In this document: positions 31,258 through 41,798 of the stretch, one piece after another
Numbering within the stretch: position 1 is the stretch's first letter
Layout of the letters: every line of letters starts with the position of its first letter
Assembly: GCA_942159475.1 (NCBI GenBank)
Contig: OW804096.1
Location: 105,994,194-106,058,193 of the forward strand
DNA: 64,000 bases
Source of the DNA: Sthenelais limicola
Lineage: Eukaryota; Annelida; Polychaeta; Phyllodocida; Sigalionidae
Reading direction: 5' to 3'
Program-made: the position numbers and the translations under genes
The notes under the pieces: model-generated
Databases searched by the model: none
The model's input: the letters and a program-made list of their open reading frames with translations, nothing else
What the model was told of the DNA's origin: nothing

Positions 31258-32800
31258 GATGTTAACAGACGTTCACTGAGAAGATGACGTTTTAATAAAG
31301 GCAACCAAACAGGCAAAATATTGTTGAGGATTTTGTTGTTCCAATTAGGTATATAATAATGATAATAATATGTTCTTTATTTGTAAATAACCAGTTGATC
31401 AGATAGGAGGGACATATCAGATCGAGATCTGGTCTTCCAGTGCATGCCGTACTAATTTTGGGTGACTAGGCCTAGCTATAGCCCCAAATTAGTAGTGTGG
31501 GACATACTCAGGTTTCTTGAGAGAGACTAGAGAGATTATATTGGTGGTCTACAATACATATAGGAATATATACCGTATATGATATACAAACTTCGGCAGG
31601 ATATGATGATCATCATCCATCGATTGAAATTTGGTTTTCATGATTATGTCAGAATACGTTCTCATAATTTCACGATTTACAGGCTAGAAAATTGTATAGC
31701 ACATACATTAAATCTGAATTAAATTGCCATCAATTTTGGTGAAGATATTCTTCTATACCGTAGATAAAAAGCGTTAATAATAGTTCATAATTTAGAGACT
31801 CCTGAACCCTGATCTAGCTTGGATGACAGCGAGCTTGTTGGCCAGTCATAATTAAATAATTTCATGTTAAGAGACGTTCACAGAGAAAAGGGTTAGGGCG
31901 TTAAAACAGGCAAAATGGTGTTGAGGTTTTTCAACTAGGTATATACTACATAAAAATCTCAGTAGGAGATGGTCATCATCCATCTTATGCAATTTGGTTT
32001 TCATGATTATTCCTGTCAGAATACGACGTTCGCATATTTTCTACTGGCAGAGACGTATACCCACCTATGTCTGGAACAAAGCTTCTTATATTAAGGCATT
32101 ACCCATGCCAACTAATGTACCTTTGTTCTATTCTTGAATCGTCGCACTGAAAACTGTCCTACGGCCTTGGATGGAAATGTTGGCTGGTGAAGGAATGGGG
32201 GGAGAAGGATGCCTTCAAAACAATGACAGCTCTACCCCTAGTTCATGAGGTGAAATCAATGTCAACTATGTTCAAACATAAATATGGTGAATAATAAGAG
32301 TACTGAGGGGCTTACAATCTTGGATTATGATGTTTAATGAAGGCAGACATCTTCGGAGGAGTCATGGAGTATTGTGGGTAATATGCCCTAAAATGGCGCC
32401 ATAGATAAAACTAGTGTTGGGCCTATATAGGACGTTTCAAATGCTTCTATCAAGGTTGTAATAGTTACTATATAGGGTACATGTTTATTTGATAAAAGAA
32501 CCTATTGCGGCACCATTGTACTGAAGGCGGTACTTCATTTTAAGTTCTTTTTATAAGATTGTTTAAGGCACTTACATTACATCTGATAGAAATGCCATTA
32601 ACTTTTATTAAGATGTTGTCTTAAAATTATAATTGTTCATGATTTACAGGCTGGACAATGTTATGACACATACATTAAATGTGAATTAAGTTGCCATCAA
32701 TTTTGTTCAGGATTTTCTCCTGTATCTAATGCGCTACTGTAAAAAGCGATGATAATAGTTCTTGATTTAGAGGCTCCTGAAACCTCCTTGGAGAGCTTGT
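31258..32800 (+). repeat. Diverged local duplication with unequal insertions
   Basis: Copy 1 runs about 31258-31830, copy 2 about 31860-32050 plus 32620-32800. Shared anchors include GACGTTCAC, AACAGGCAAAAT, TCATCATCCAT...AATTTGGTTTTCATGATTAT and TTGCCATCAATTTTG. Copy 1 carries about 230 extra bases (about 31360-31590), which include a dispersed repeat also present near 11700; copy 2 carries about 560 extra bases (about 32050-32620). Confidence 0.75.
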
Positions 32801-33179
32801 CGACCAATTAAATTCACAGTTTAAACATGATACATGACATCGAACGCTTGGAAGCCCAGAGATTGATGTATAGTATATAGTATATGACCATGTCATGCAG
32901 TGTATATTATTCACCGCCTATATCCTTACCAAAATCATTTTTCTTTGTAGGATTTCCCTTCGCGCACGTTCTTCGGGGCTAGACAAGAAGAGCTGTAATT
33001 TCCTGGTCGAATACGTTAGTACTGTGTGGCTATCAGCACATCTCTGGTGAATTCTCGTTCCAATCGATATTCTCTGAGATCCCCGACCACATGGGATCTT
33101 TAAAAAAATAAGATCCTCCACTCCGACCTGTATTAGATATCACCCTTCATGAAGTGTTGAGCGTATTCGAGGGAATCTT

Positions 33180-33476
33180 GCTGTAAAAAGGATATATTTC
33201 TGGCTTTACCTTCACAGGAATATATATTGCGGTTGTCGCCGCATCAAATTGAGTGTGGAGCACGAGTGTTGGCACTGCATCAATATATTTCACATCAGGA
33301 AGTGCATACGCGTGCACCCTCACGCTTGCATTCGTCAAGGAACTTGGTTGAGTGGAGAGAACTCCGGGTGACCTCAAGTAGACGACAACTCCTCAGTCAG
33401 AAGTGTGCAATCTGGTATTAGAGACAGCAATTTAGAGCTCGTCTGTGGATCAACGGATACACGGATATAGGCAATC
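33180..33476 (+). promoter_or_regulatory. Candidate promoter and 5' UTR of a host gene
   Basis: Less AT-rich than its surroundings, with TATA-like GATATATTT at about 33191 and GAATATATATTG near 33219. It leads directly to a strong-context ATG and signal-like exon at 33477. Upstream short frame 33227-33421 would be an upstream ORF if this is transcribed. Inference. Confidence 0.3.
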
Positions 33477-33540
33477 ATGGCTCCGTGGTCGATTATGGCC
33501 ATTGAGGTGGCTTGTGTATTTCTTATGCTGTTACACACAG
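33477..33540 (+). CDS. Candidate first coding exon, signal-peptide-like
   Basis: ATG 33477 has A at -3 and G at +4. It encodes 21 residues plus one base: a short N-terminus, then a hydrophobic run (VACVFLMLL) and HTG at the splice. The exon ends CACACAG|GTAGGT at 33540/33541, a strong donor leaving a phase-1 intron, the phase most often used after signal-peptide exons and in extracellular-domain genes. A secreted or membrane protein is implied, entering the secretory pathway. I cannot identify downstream exons in the remaining 30 kb; they may lie beyond a long intron. The glutamate between the two methionines is a little unusual for a signal peptide; translation from the internal Met would remove the first six residues. 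A chance ORF next to a chance donor cannot be excluded. Confidence 0.35.
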
Positions 33541-36500
33541 GTAGGTTTTATTTTATACTGTTGTCCTTGATTTGTTGGCTTTTTGAATTATCCATGAAAT
33601 GTTGTACTGTACATTGATAATTTTCTATTTATTATATTCGCATTTTATATGAAGTGTCATCTAGAGTGTCACTTGTTGCTATTTTCGTGCATGTTTATAA
33701 TGACGGATAAACGACATGTCTAAAATTACATGATTAATGTTAAATTATCGAGTAACGCTTTAAGCGGCTATATGATTGATACCTATTTGTACTGTAACTC
33801 TATATTTTTGGGATGGATGAGATATATCACAATTTGTCAATAGAATTTATAAAAAAATACGTTGCATGGGTATACCCTGAGTGGTACACCCAACCCCACC
33901 ACCTAAACCAGTAGAATTACTTTCAGAAAAAGTCCACAAAATGGGTTTAAAAATGGTCCTTTATAGATTATCAAATGCATACATTAATAGATCCCAAGCT
34001 CGCCATGCAGTCGCGTCAGTTCTAGTCGCTATTGAAATTGCACTCGTTGCTGCGCAACTGGTGCAATATGCACGCTCCTTCAAGCAACTCGTTAGTTACC
34101 CTATATTTATGTATTTACTGTAAAAAAAAAACGAGTCCGCCTTAACATTGCTTTCGACTAGTGCCGGATTTTTATAATGAATTTAGCCATGACTTTGTTC
34201 AGAATGAAAATTTGAAACTGAAACCCTAAAAATGCGCTACTCCACTAGACTGGGTTTGTATAGCCTACATTAATGGTGTATTCTGTGTGTCGAAACCTTT
34301 TACTTTAACCACTCTGGCCAATAGGTGTTATAGCTTGGATCATTTATGAATTCCCACACAGCGGGTAGGTTTAACTTGTGCTTCTGTAATCAATTAGTGT
34401 CCTCTGCAGCCGTGACTATGTACGCAGTGGAAAGATCGCACACCCCTATTACAAAATTCACCCTTAATTTGTAGGAACTTGGCTGTCCTGTATACTGGAG
34501 GGCCTACATAATGAGACTGATGCTCTTACATGAGGTGGCACACAAAGGGTTAATGCATGTATATCGGATGGATCTGTTGGATCCACACCGCGGTGAGCTG
34601 GGTGATCTGTTATTCACTAACGACCCTGTCCAGTATTCATTGCCTGAATAAATTTGCGTACATCATTTTGGTTTATCGCCTTTCTTGAATGGTGCCTATG
34701 CACCAGATCCTCTCGCGAAATATATTGAAATTGCCCTACTTTTTACCATCAATAATCCTGGAAGGCCTACATCCGTCAATGCAGGTTTGTCAAATATAAT
34801 CATGCAAATACTCCAGTCAATGAATGACAAAGTAAAAGTTAGTCCCCACCAATTGTGGCGCTATAAGTCCATCCCTACATCCCTTTTCAATACGATGCAT
34901 GCATATGAGGCTTAACAATGCTATCGAGGGACCTCATCCCCATTTCACAGGCTACTGTTTATACTTAACAAGCTGAGAAGGTTTTCCATTCTCTGCCATG
35001 GTATGATAGTGTTAGCATCAAACATAAAACAACTTTTATTTTCGACAAGCCTTTTATTTATATTGCTTTGGAATACAATGCATTGCATTGGAAGGGAATA
35101 TATATACATGTATACAGATTTCGGCGATGATCTTACCAGGGACTGTTTTACGAATCACATAAATATCTCAGTAGCCTTTGTACATTAGATTTAGGCAATT
35201 GACCTCGTGGGAGTCATTGATCTTCATTCGGATTTACTGTGCCGACTGACAAGTGACACTCTTTGCTCACCCTTTGCTCACATCGCCATTATAGAGCTGC
35301 ATGAATGGCCGACCCTCGACAGGGGCGTTTAGAAGCCCCCTCAAGATTTTCGAAACCAATCCAATCTATTTCCACATCTGACATTCATAAGCCCTTTTCA
35401 TAGGCAATCATCTTCCCTCTCGGCCGTGAACACGGGTTTCATGTCTGTCTTACTGGGATATTTGCTTAAATGAACTTTCATTCCGAGCCCATAAAAAGAT
35501 TACCGGGAAAATGCCTTTCATTCGCGGATGTTTAGCAAGATTTTTAGATATGAGACAGCCAATGATTTGGAGGGCTCGTGAGATTCCTGTAAATCTGAGT
35601 TAGAGAAGTAACCTTTCTTTTGCGATCCATTCTCCGGTGCTTAGTATAATGATTAATGGATTAAATGGGTTTCTTTGTTGAAGAGCACTAGAAAGGATTT
35701 ACGCCTCTCAAAACCTCTTTTTTTTATTTTTGCAAAACAATTTTATTACTGAATATTTGGATCAGGTTACATCGAAACAATACAATTGAAACAATAATTG
35801 CATGATATAACAAACATTAGCAATATCTCCTTTTCTTCTTGGTAACTGTACAGAGATGTTGATATTTGTTTGCTTTCTTTTTCCTTGCAAATCAAAACCT
35901 ACCATCTTGGCCTCTACAATGCTAGAACAATTTTTATTGCGGTTTTAACTTTTGTCTTCTAACCTGGGTTCCCCATATACACACATAATGAATATAAACA
36001 GATAGATATAGATAGATTCACCTATTTCTTATATAGAATCATAAATCATTCATACTTATGCACTAAGAAACCGAATATATATATTACTGAACCATGTAGT
36101 ATCTCTCCTTCCATATAGATCTAATCATTGAGTTAACTTGTTACACAAAAATAAACCTGATTAGTAGTGATTTGTTATATATTACAAAATCCATGAGGGA
36201 TAGGCCTATTTCCATATCAGACTATCAGAATACTATTATTTTTCATCCAATTGAATTATCAGTTCAATATACAAATTCCAAATTTGTGAATAGGCTACAA
36301 TTCAATTCTCAATGCTGTTCGAACACAATCGCCTAGCCCTAATGAGGGCTTTACATTAAAAATAAGGGGACGGTTAAAAACTACTGCTAGGTAGTAGCTA
36401 GATATGAATATTTATTCCTCAAAATGGCCGTTATTTAACATAATTTGAGTGTGTGGTGAAATAAATGCATTTTGTTCCTCTGGCTGTGTAATAAAAATCT

Positions 36501-36697
36501 TGTCAATTTTGGCCAAAGGAAAAGTACATAAAGAAAATTGTAGCTGGGAAATAATATTATTTCAAACCTAAAATCGACCTCGATTTAAGGCTTGATGAAA
36601 GGCATATCTGATGTTCCATATGACTAAACTTAGAACTGGCTTATTCTGTAGATCGATTCGGTAAAATGTCCTCAAATGTGATGAGTTTCAAGTAATT
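33541..36697. other. Gene-free stretch (possible intron of the 33.5-kb gene)
   Basis: AT-rich; frames at 33881-34123 and 34685-34915 show no domain. No convincing second exon seen. Confidence 0.35.
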
Positions 36698-37080
36698 AGG
36701 TAAATGAGTCACAGGTCGCAAAAAATGGATTTTGAGATATGAACATATTTGAAAAGATGAGATCGAGATGATTCCAATGATAGTAAACAGTAGGACCCCT
36801 AATAAGTATTTCTATTATTTTAGTTTAATATTCTTATTATTGAAAAATGAGATACAATATTTCTTGGCGGGCAAGTATCAGTGAAATAACTAAATATACT
36901 CCATACCAATGCCTTCAAAACGCATGGATATATTTAATGAAATGTCCTGAAATCTGGTACATAACTTCATATGACTATAAGTGCTATGCCCTCTAAAAAT
37001 CAGAACATTTCAATAAAGAAATCTTGTGGACAAACACTTTGAAAAATGTCATTTTTTGCGACTTGTGACTCATTTACCTG
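36698..37080 (+). mobile_element. MITE-like element family C, copy 2 with about 30-bp TIRs
   Basis: Left end AGGTAAATGAGTCACAGGTC and right end GACTTGTGACTCATTTACCT are near-perfect inverted repeats extending through GCAAAAAATG / CATTTTTTGC. The interior matches 22645-23027. Single related ends also occur at about 50935 and 51560. Confidence 0.85.
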
Positions 37081-37573
37081 AAACATATATATCACAAATG
37101 CACCAGAACGCACAATTTTAAGGGAATGGGTTCAAAAGATGTCTGTGGTAGGACATGAAAATTGTTGGCAGAATTTGGATTGGATGTCAACATGCCCCCG
37201 TATCATATCGATACATTTAAATACTTTAAAGAATTTAAAGATTTCTGCTAAACATATAACCATCAGAATGATCTTGCTGTAAATATAACCGCCCAGATTG
37301 TTTTTAATGACTTTTTAAGGACTCACAACAAAAATTGAACATATCCATTCATGTATATTACATAGAAGAAGGAGTGGTGATTGGCAGACATTGCAGACAG
37401 ACATAACTAGCCTATGTAATAGCTCCCACTCTCAGCGGGAGAAGTCGGGGATGATGCTCTGATAACTTGATACGATTTCATAAACTCAAAACAAAACAAA
37501 ACCTGCATGTCTCTCTGTAGTTCTCTGCGCTAACCTCTAATTATAGCATAAACATGCTGCATTGGGTGTAGAT

Positions 37574-37611
37574 AGAGCTATGTATAAATATTTATGTTTA
37601 TACATAGCTCT
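37574..37611. repeat. Short hairpin, 15-bp arms
   Basis: AGAGCTATGTATAAA and TTTATACATAGCTCT flank an 8-base loop, just left of a GC-rich CTCGCCCGGGCGAG-type segment (37660-37745) that also folds on itself. Confidence 0.8.
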
Positions 37612-37898
37612 GGTGTAGAAGTGTGTGAAGCTGGTTGCCCAATGGGCGACGTCACGTTGGGCTTTTTTCTACTCGCCCGGCAGACTAGTGACTTGGTAAC
37701 TTTCACTCGCCCGCAGAAAAATCTGCTCGCCCCGGGCGAGCGGGTGAGCATTAGTCTGAACCCCTGATAAGACACCACCTCTCCCTCTGAGTTCTCTCAG
37801 ATTTTAATACTAGAACTCTATATACTTTTTTTAAAGGATATGTACACTGCAGATATCAATCCCTTTTACTATATCGATTGAATTATGTTAGCCAATCC

Positions 37899-38498
37899 CT
37901 ATGCAGGATTTGGGTTCCCATGTGTTAGTAGAGAATAACGGTTCACTGTCCTCCATTTCCAGTTTTTTAATTTCTCTTTGACTGTCACTGCTGGGTACCT
38001 GGATCTCTTAAATTTAGTGTCACTCACTCCCTTGTCTTGTAGGAGGGTCATGACATTGGGGGTAGCTTTTTTTTCACTTTCGTCCAGTCTATGTCTTTGT
38101 AGGGTGTTCTCATTGGGTATGTCCTTCTTTACCAGTTTTTCGAATTCCTCTTTGACTGTCACTACTTTCCTGGTTATCTGGATCTCTTTAGTGTCACTCA
38201 CCCCCTTGCCTTGTAGGAGGGTCATGACCTTGGGTGTGGCTTTTTTTGCACTTTCTTCCAGTCCATGGCCTTGTAAGGTGTTCTCATTGGTCATGACACA
38301 TTTTTCACCTTCTTCCAGCTCATCACCTTGTTGGAAATTCTCATTAGACATGACTGCTTCCTCACTTTCTTCCAGCTGCTCTTTGTACCTCAAGAAGCAG
38401 ATCAGCTGAGCAAATGACTCCCTCTGCTTTTCGCAGTGTGCTTGGTTCACCTCTGCCATCTTTTTAACCAAAGATTGTAGGTCAAGTACATCTTCCAT
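37899..38498 (-). CDS. Hypothetical protein with 58-aa tandem repeats, 199 aa
   Basis: Minus-strand frame from ATG (38498-38496; A at -3, G at +4) to TAG at 37899. The first 45 residues look helical and charged (DLQSLVKKMAEVNQAHCEK). The rest is built from repeats: a unit of 58 residues containing ATPxVMTLLQxKGVSDTK and VTVKEEFEKL, with NENxLQxHxLEESEKK segments before it. The DNA period is 174 bp (for example 37977 and 38151), an exact multiple of three, and the frame stays open through both copies, which supports real coding. It is acidic/basic mixed, with no signal peptide, membrane segment or catalytic motif. It lies upstream of and opposite to the LINE. It could be the last exon of a host gene or an ORF of another mobile element; I do not recognise the family. 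Confidence 0.45.
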   Translation of the reverse strand: MEDVLDLQSLVKKMAEVNQAHCEKQRESFAQLICFLRYKEQLEESEEAVMSNENFQQGDELEEGEKCVMTNENTLQGHGLEESAKKATPKVMTLLQGKGVSDTKEIQITRKVVTVKEEFEKLVKKDIPNENTLQRHRLDESEKKATPNVMTLLQDKGVSDTKFKRSRYPAVTVKEKLKNWKWRTVNRYSLLTHGNPNPA

Positions 38499-39284
38499 TG
38501 TCTCTGATTTTTCAGAATTATTTTTTTCACAATTATTTATTCAATTTTACACACCAAAGATGTGTTGATAGGTCTCTTAATTCCTCTTCTCTACTGAATC
38601 ACTTTCTTTCAAGTAATGTTTTTGTTTAGATAAGTCTAGAATCAAATCCTAAGCCAATGTGGCAGTTTAAGTGACTGAAGGTAAATGCCAATCTTCAACA
38701 GGTGGCACCACACACTGCAAGGGTAAATGCCAAGTTTAAAAACAGGTGGCACTGCTCTTACATGCTGCTATATGAAGGCAGAGAATGTACGAACAGCTTT
38801 TTGACACCCAAACAACTTATTATCATGAACCACATAATTTCCACAATGTCTTCATGTATTATGTACACAACAAAGTCTAGTCCAAGTGTATTCAAGTGAA
38901 AAAGACTCCACTGCTTTACAGCAAAGCTGCTTGTGAGCGATAATTCCAGCTGTTGATCAAGCAATGTTATTGTACAATTAGCGGGAAAAATAAACTCCTG
39001 ATTTCTCTTGAAAACCTTAGTCTCAAACTAACAATCTTTCAAATTATGTGTCCTTGGGTACTTATTAAAGCATGAACATGGTTGCCGAAACGGTAAGATG
39101 TGAAAACCACTATGTCCACTTACCTGACTATTTTCGTGTGCACACAGAACTGGGAATACTTTTTATCCGCACAAACTGTCTAATTAGTCCAACTGATCAT
39201 CCTGGAGTGATTGATAATGCCTTATATGACTGTATCCGAGAGTTATTGCAAATCCGTCCTAACCTGAGCGATAACTAAGTGCTT
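38499..39284. other. Gene-free stretch between the repeat-protein ORF and the LINE
   Basis: AT-rich. Short direct repeat GGTAAATGCCAA...CAACAGGTGGCAC near 38680 and 38720. A 68-codon + frame at 39072-39278 has ordinary composition but no identifiable domain; it could be a LINE 5' upstream ORF. Confidence 0.35.
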
Positions 39285-39357
39285 TGAACGGTCCCGCCAA
39301 CAACAGCCATCTTGGATTACACACAATGGTTGAGGTAAACAAGCACTAGATCTGATT

Positions 39358-41091
39358 ATGTTCGAAGTGAACACAAGGAAAAGGCGAAACGAAGGTCCTA
39401 CAGGTTCATCTCCAAATGCCAAGAAAGCTCCTGACTCTATTGAAGTAAGTTCTATGATGAGTTCTCCTACAGTCGGTGACGCAAATCCTGGTACTATGGA
39501 TAATCAGCAAGCCTCACAGGAAGCAACGCAATTGTCCCTCCTCGACACGAACAAATTATGTGCAGAAGTTGCCACTAATCTCACTGATGAGATAATACGC
39601 AACAACGAGCAGGACGATCGTGCCTGAATAAAGACCAGTACCAAAAAAAAAAAAAAAATTTGCTGGAAACAAGAATAAAGTCATTAGAAACTCATGTGGA
39701 GTACTTAACGCATGAATTAAAGAGGCAGCGTACAATCAATAATGAAGTGGATACCAAATTAAGACAGAACTGTGTCATTTTCAACGGTGTTCTTGCAAAA
39801 CGTGACGAAAACATAGTAAATACTGCAGCGCAAATTATTAGAATGGTCATACCAACATTCAAGAACGATCAATTGGATGAGACCTACCGCATCGTGTCAA
39901 AGAAAAAAGAAAATGGGCGAAGAAGACCAGATCCAATAAACGTAAGGTTTCAATCGTTGAAAGACAAAAAGCTATTTATGTCACGAAAAGGATCTCTTTT
40001 CGATAAAAGCAAATTTAGTTCTGAAAGATACCCAGCGATCCAATACTGGTCCTTTGAGGACGACACCAATGCTGAAGTCCGAAGAAATCGTGGGCTATTG
40101 CGACAAATTGCCAAAAAAGCTATTCAGGAAAATGTTGATACCACAGCCAAAGTCAAAGGTGATAAGGTGCTAGTCAAGGGACGCACCTATGGTGCCGACG
40201 AATTCGAACTCCTACCAGAAAAGGTTGCCCCGTCCACCATCAAAGTTCAAAAGGTGGCCCTGGGTTTGGCATATCAGTCATCGTATGCATGGCCCTCTAA
40301 TCTTTACCCATGTGAGTTCACTGCAAATAGGCTGCCATTCTACTCAGTAGAACATGCTTTTTTTTTATTTTAAAGCATTAAAGACCAGAAACAACCCTGC
40401 TGCCAGACGCATTGCTAAATTACGGGACCCTTACGAGATAAAAGCTGAAGGCTCTAAACTTATCTCAGATGAGGATTGGGAAAAGCGCGAAGAAGCCTAC
40501 ATGCGTTCTCTCCTGCTAGCAAAGTTCGAGCAAAATAAGGACCTCAGACAGTTACTCCTAGCTACAAATGAAATGGAGCTCATTGAAGCAACAAATGACC
40601 TAAAATGGGCATGTGGTGTATACCTAGGGAATGTGCAGTTACAAACTCACACCTGGGATGGATTTAACCGACAAGGCCAATTACTGATGAACGTCCGAGC
40701 TGAACTAAAGGAAAGATACAGGAATGAGGTGGCTAATATTACCATGCTATCTCCTCCCCCCGCGCCTATAGATGTGAAGGACCTGAGCCCTAACTCCCAA
40801 GCTAAAGCGAAGCCGAGATATTTCCGTCGTTTCCCTTCCGCCGAAGAAAGACAAACCCTCGACATGGATGTAGAAGCTGACTTGGAAAATGATATGTCGT
40901 CCCTCCTGCTATCTGACACAACCCTACAAAATATGACTGCGTTGAAAATAGACAAGAAAGACTTACTCGCAAGTAGCACGCCTCACCCAAAGCTGGGCCT
41001 ACACGACCGAATCTCCGGCTCGCAAAACATTAAAGACGCTCTAAATGAATCGGTCAACAGAATGAGGAAAGCCAAATACAAACAGAATTAA
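39358..41091 (+). pseudogene. LINE ORF1: coiled coil, RRM/CTD-like region and NADAR domain
   Basis: Starts ATG 39358 with a Ser/Pro-rich, basic N-terminus. A frameshift near 39620 and an A16 run (39643-39658) precede a coiled coil (about 39660-39760), an RRM-like fold (NCVIFNGVL onward) and a C-terminal-domain-like stretch to about 40215, the layout of L1-type ORF1 RNA chaperones. From about 40285 to 40720 lies a NADAR/YbiA-like domain: SNLYPCEF, YSVEHAFF, LLLAKFEQN, LRQLLLAT, LKWACGVYLGN and WDGFNRQGQLLMNVRAEL follow the family order. A nine-T run (40358-40366), one T more than the frame needs, splits the domain. A Pro/Asp-rich tail reaches the TAA at 41089-41091. NADAR enzymes hydrolyse N-glycosidic bonds of ribose-phosphate or ADP-ribose conjugates, including ADP-ribosylated guanine in some bacterial systems. 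Here it may act on nucleic acid or nucleotide in the RNP; that role is inferred. Confidence 0.82.
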
Positions 41092-41798
41092 GTACTTACC
41101 ATATTGATCGTCTGTGTATAGTTGTCATGCCCGTAATTATTTCCATTGTATGTTTTTTAGAGGTTAAAAGTTGATAACATCGCTCCCACCTTAAAACACG
41201 TGTAGTAAACAAAACCACGCTACTTCCGGAAGTGGTCGGCAGAAAATATCACCGACACTTTTCAGTTATTCTTGACTGAACGAGTAGACTAATAAATACT
41301 AGTATAACTGGTAAATTATAACCCAATAGGTCAACCTAATATTGTTAGGTAATTAATGAATAATTAGTACGTTTTCATTTTTTGATAATACTGTGTTCTG
41401 CGGGCGCACATGCAGACCCAACATGGCGGCCTACTCGGCCGTCTCGCAAGTTTAAGGCTAGCGTAAAAGTGCTTTCTGGTTTGGATTACCATATTACTGT
41501 AAGTAGAAGCCTCTCTTTATGTATATATGTTTAGTTCCCATTACATGTGTATTACTGAAAGTCATGATGTCCTGGTTGAAGCACAACCGTACATAAAGTG
41601 TGTTGTTGTTCTGAGTTTACGCTCGACGTGCCCATATGTTCGATAGCCTAGTATGGCCATATCTGTTTTTATACATTACTCCTCTTGTTTTTACGCACCG
41701 CTACCCCGACTCTTGGTATATAGCCTGCCTCGCGGTCTCATTTAGACCTCAATACAAAGATTGTCATGCATTGTATGTGTTTATAGCCTTCCAACGTG
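41092..41798 (+). promoter_or_regulatory. LINE inter-ORF region with promoter-like motifs
   Basis: Contains CACGTG (41197-41202), a palindromic ETS-type site ACTTCCGGAAGT (41222-41233), a YY1-like AACATGGCGGC (41420-41430) within a GC-rich patch, and a GTAAGT donor-like sequence (41499-41504). These are typical of TATA-less promoters, including LINE 5' UTRs. ORF2 may therefore have its own transcript. Motif recognition only. Confidence 0.35.

Noticed and set aside
37620..37778. Coding exon on the minus strand over the CTCGCCCGGGCGAG segment
   Set aside because: Self-complementary GC-rich repeat; the frame is short and better explained as a dispersed repeat.
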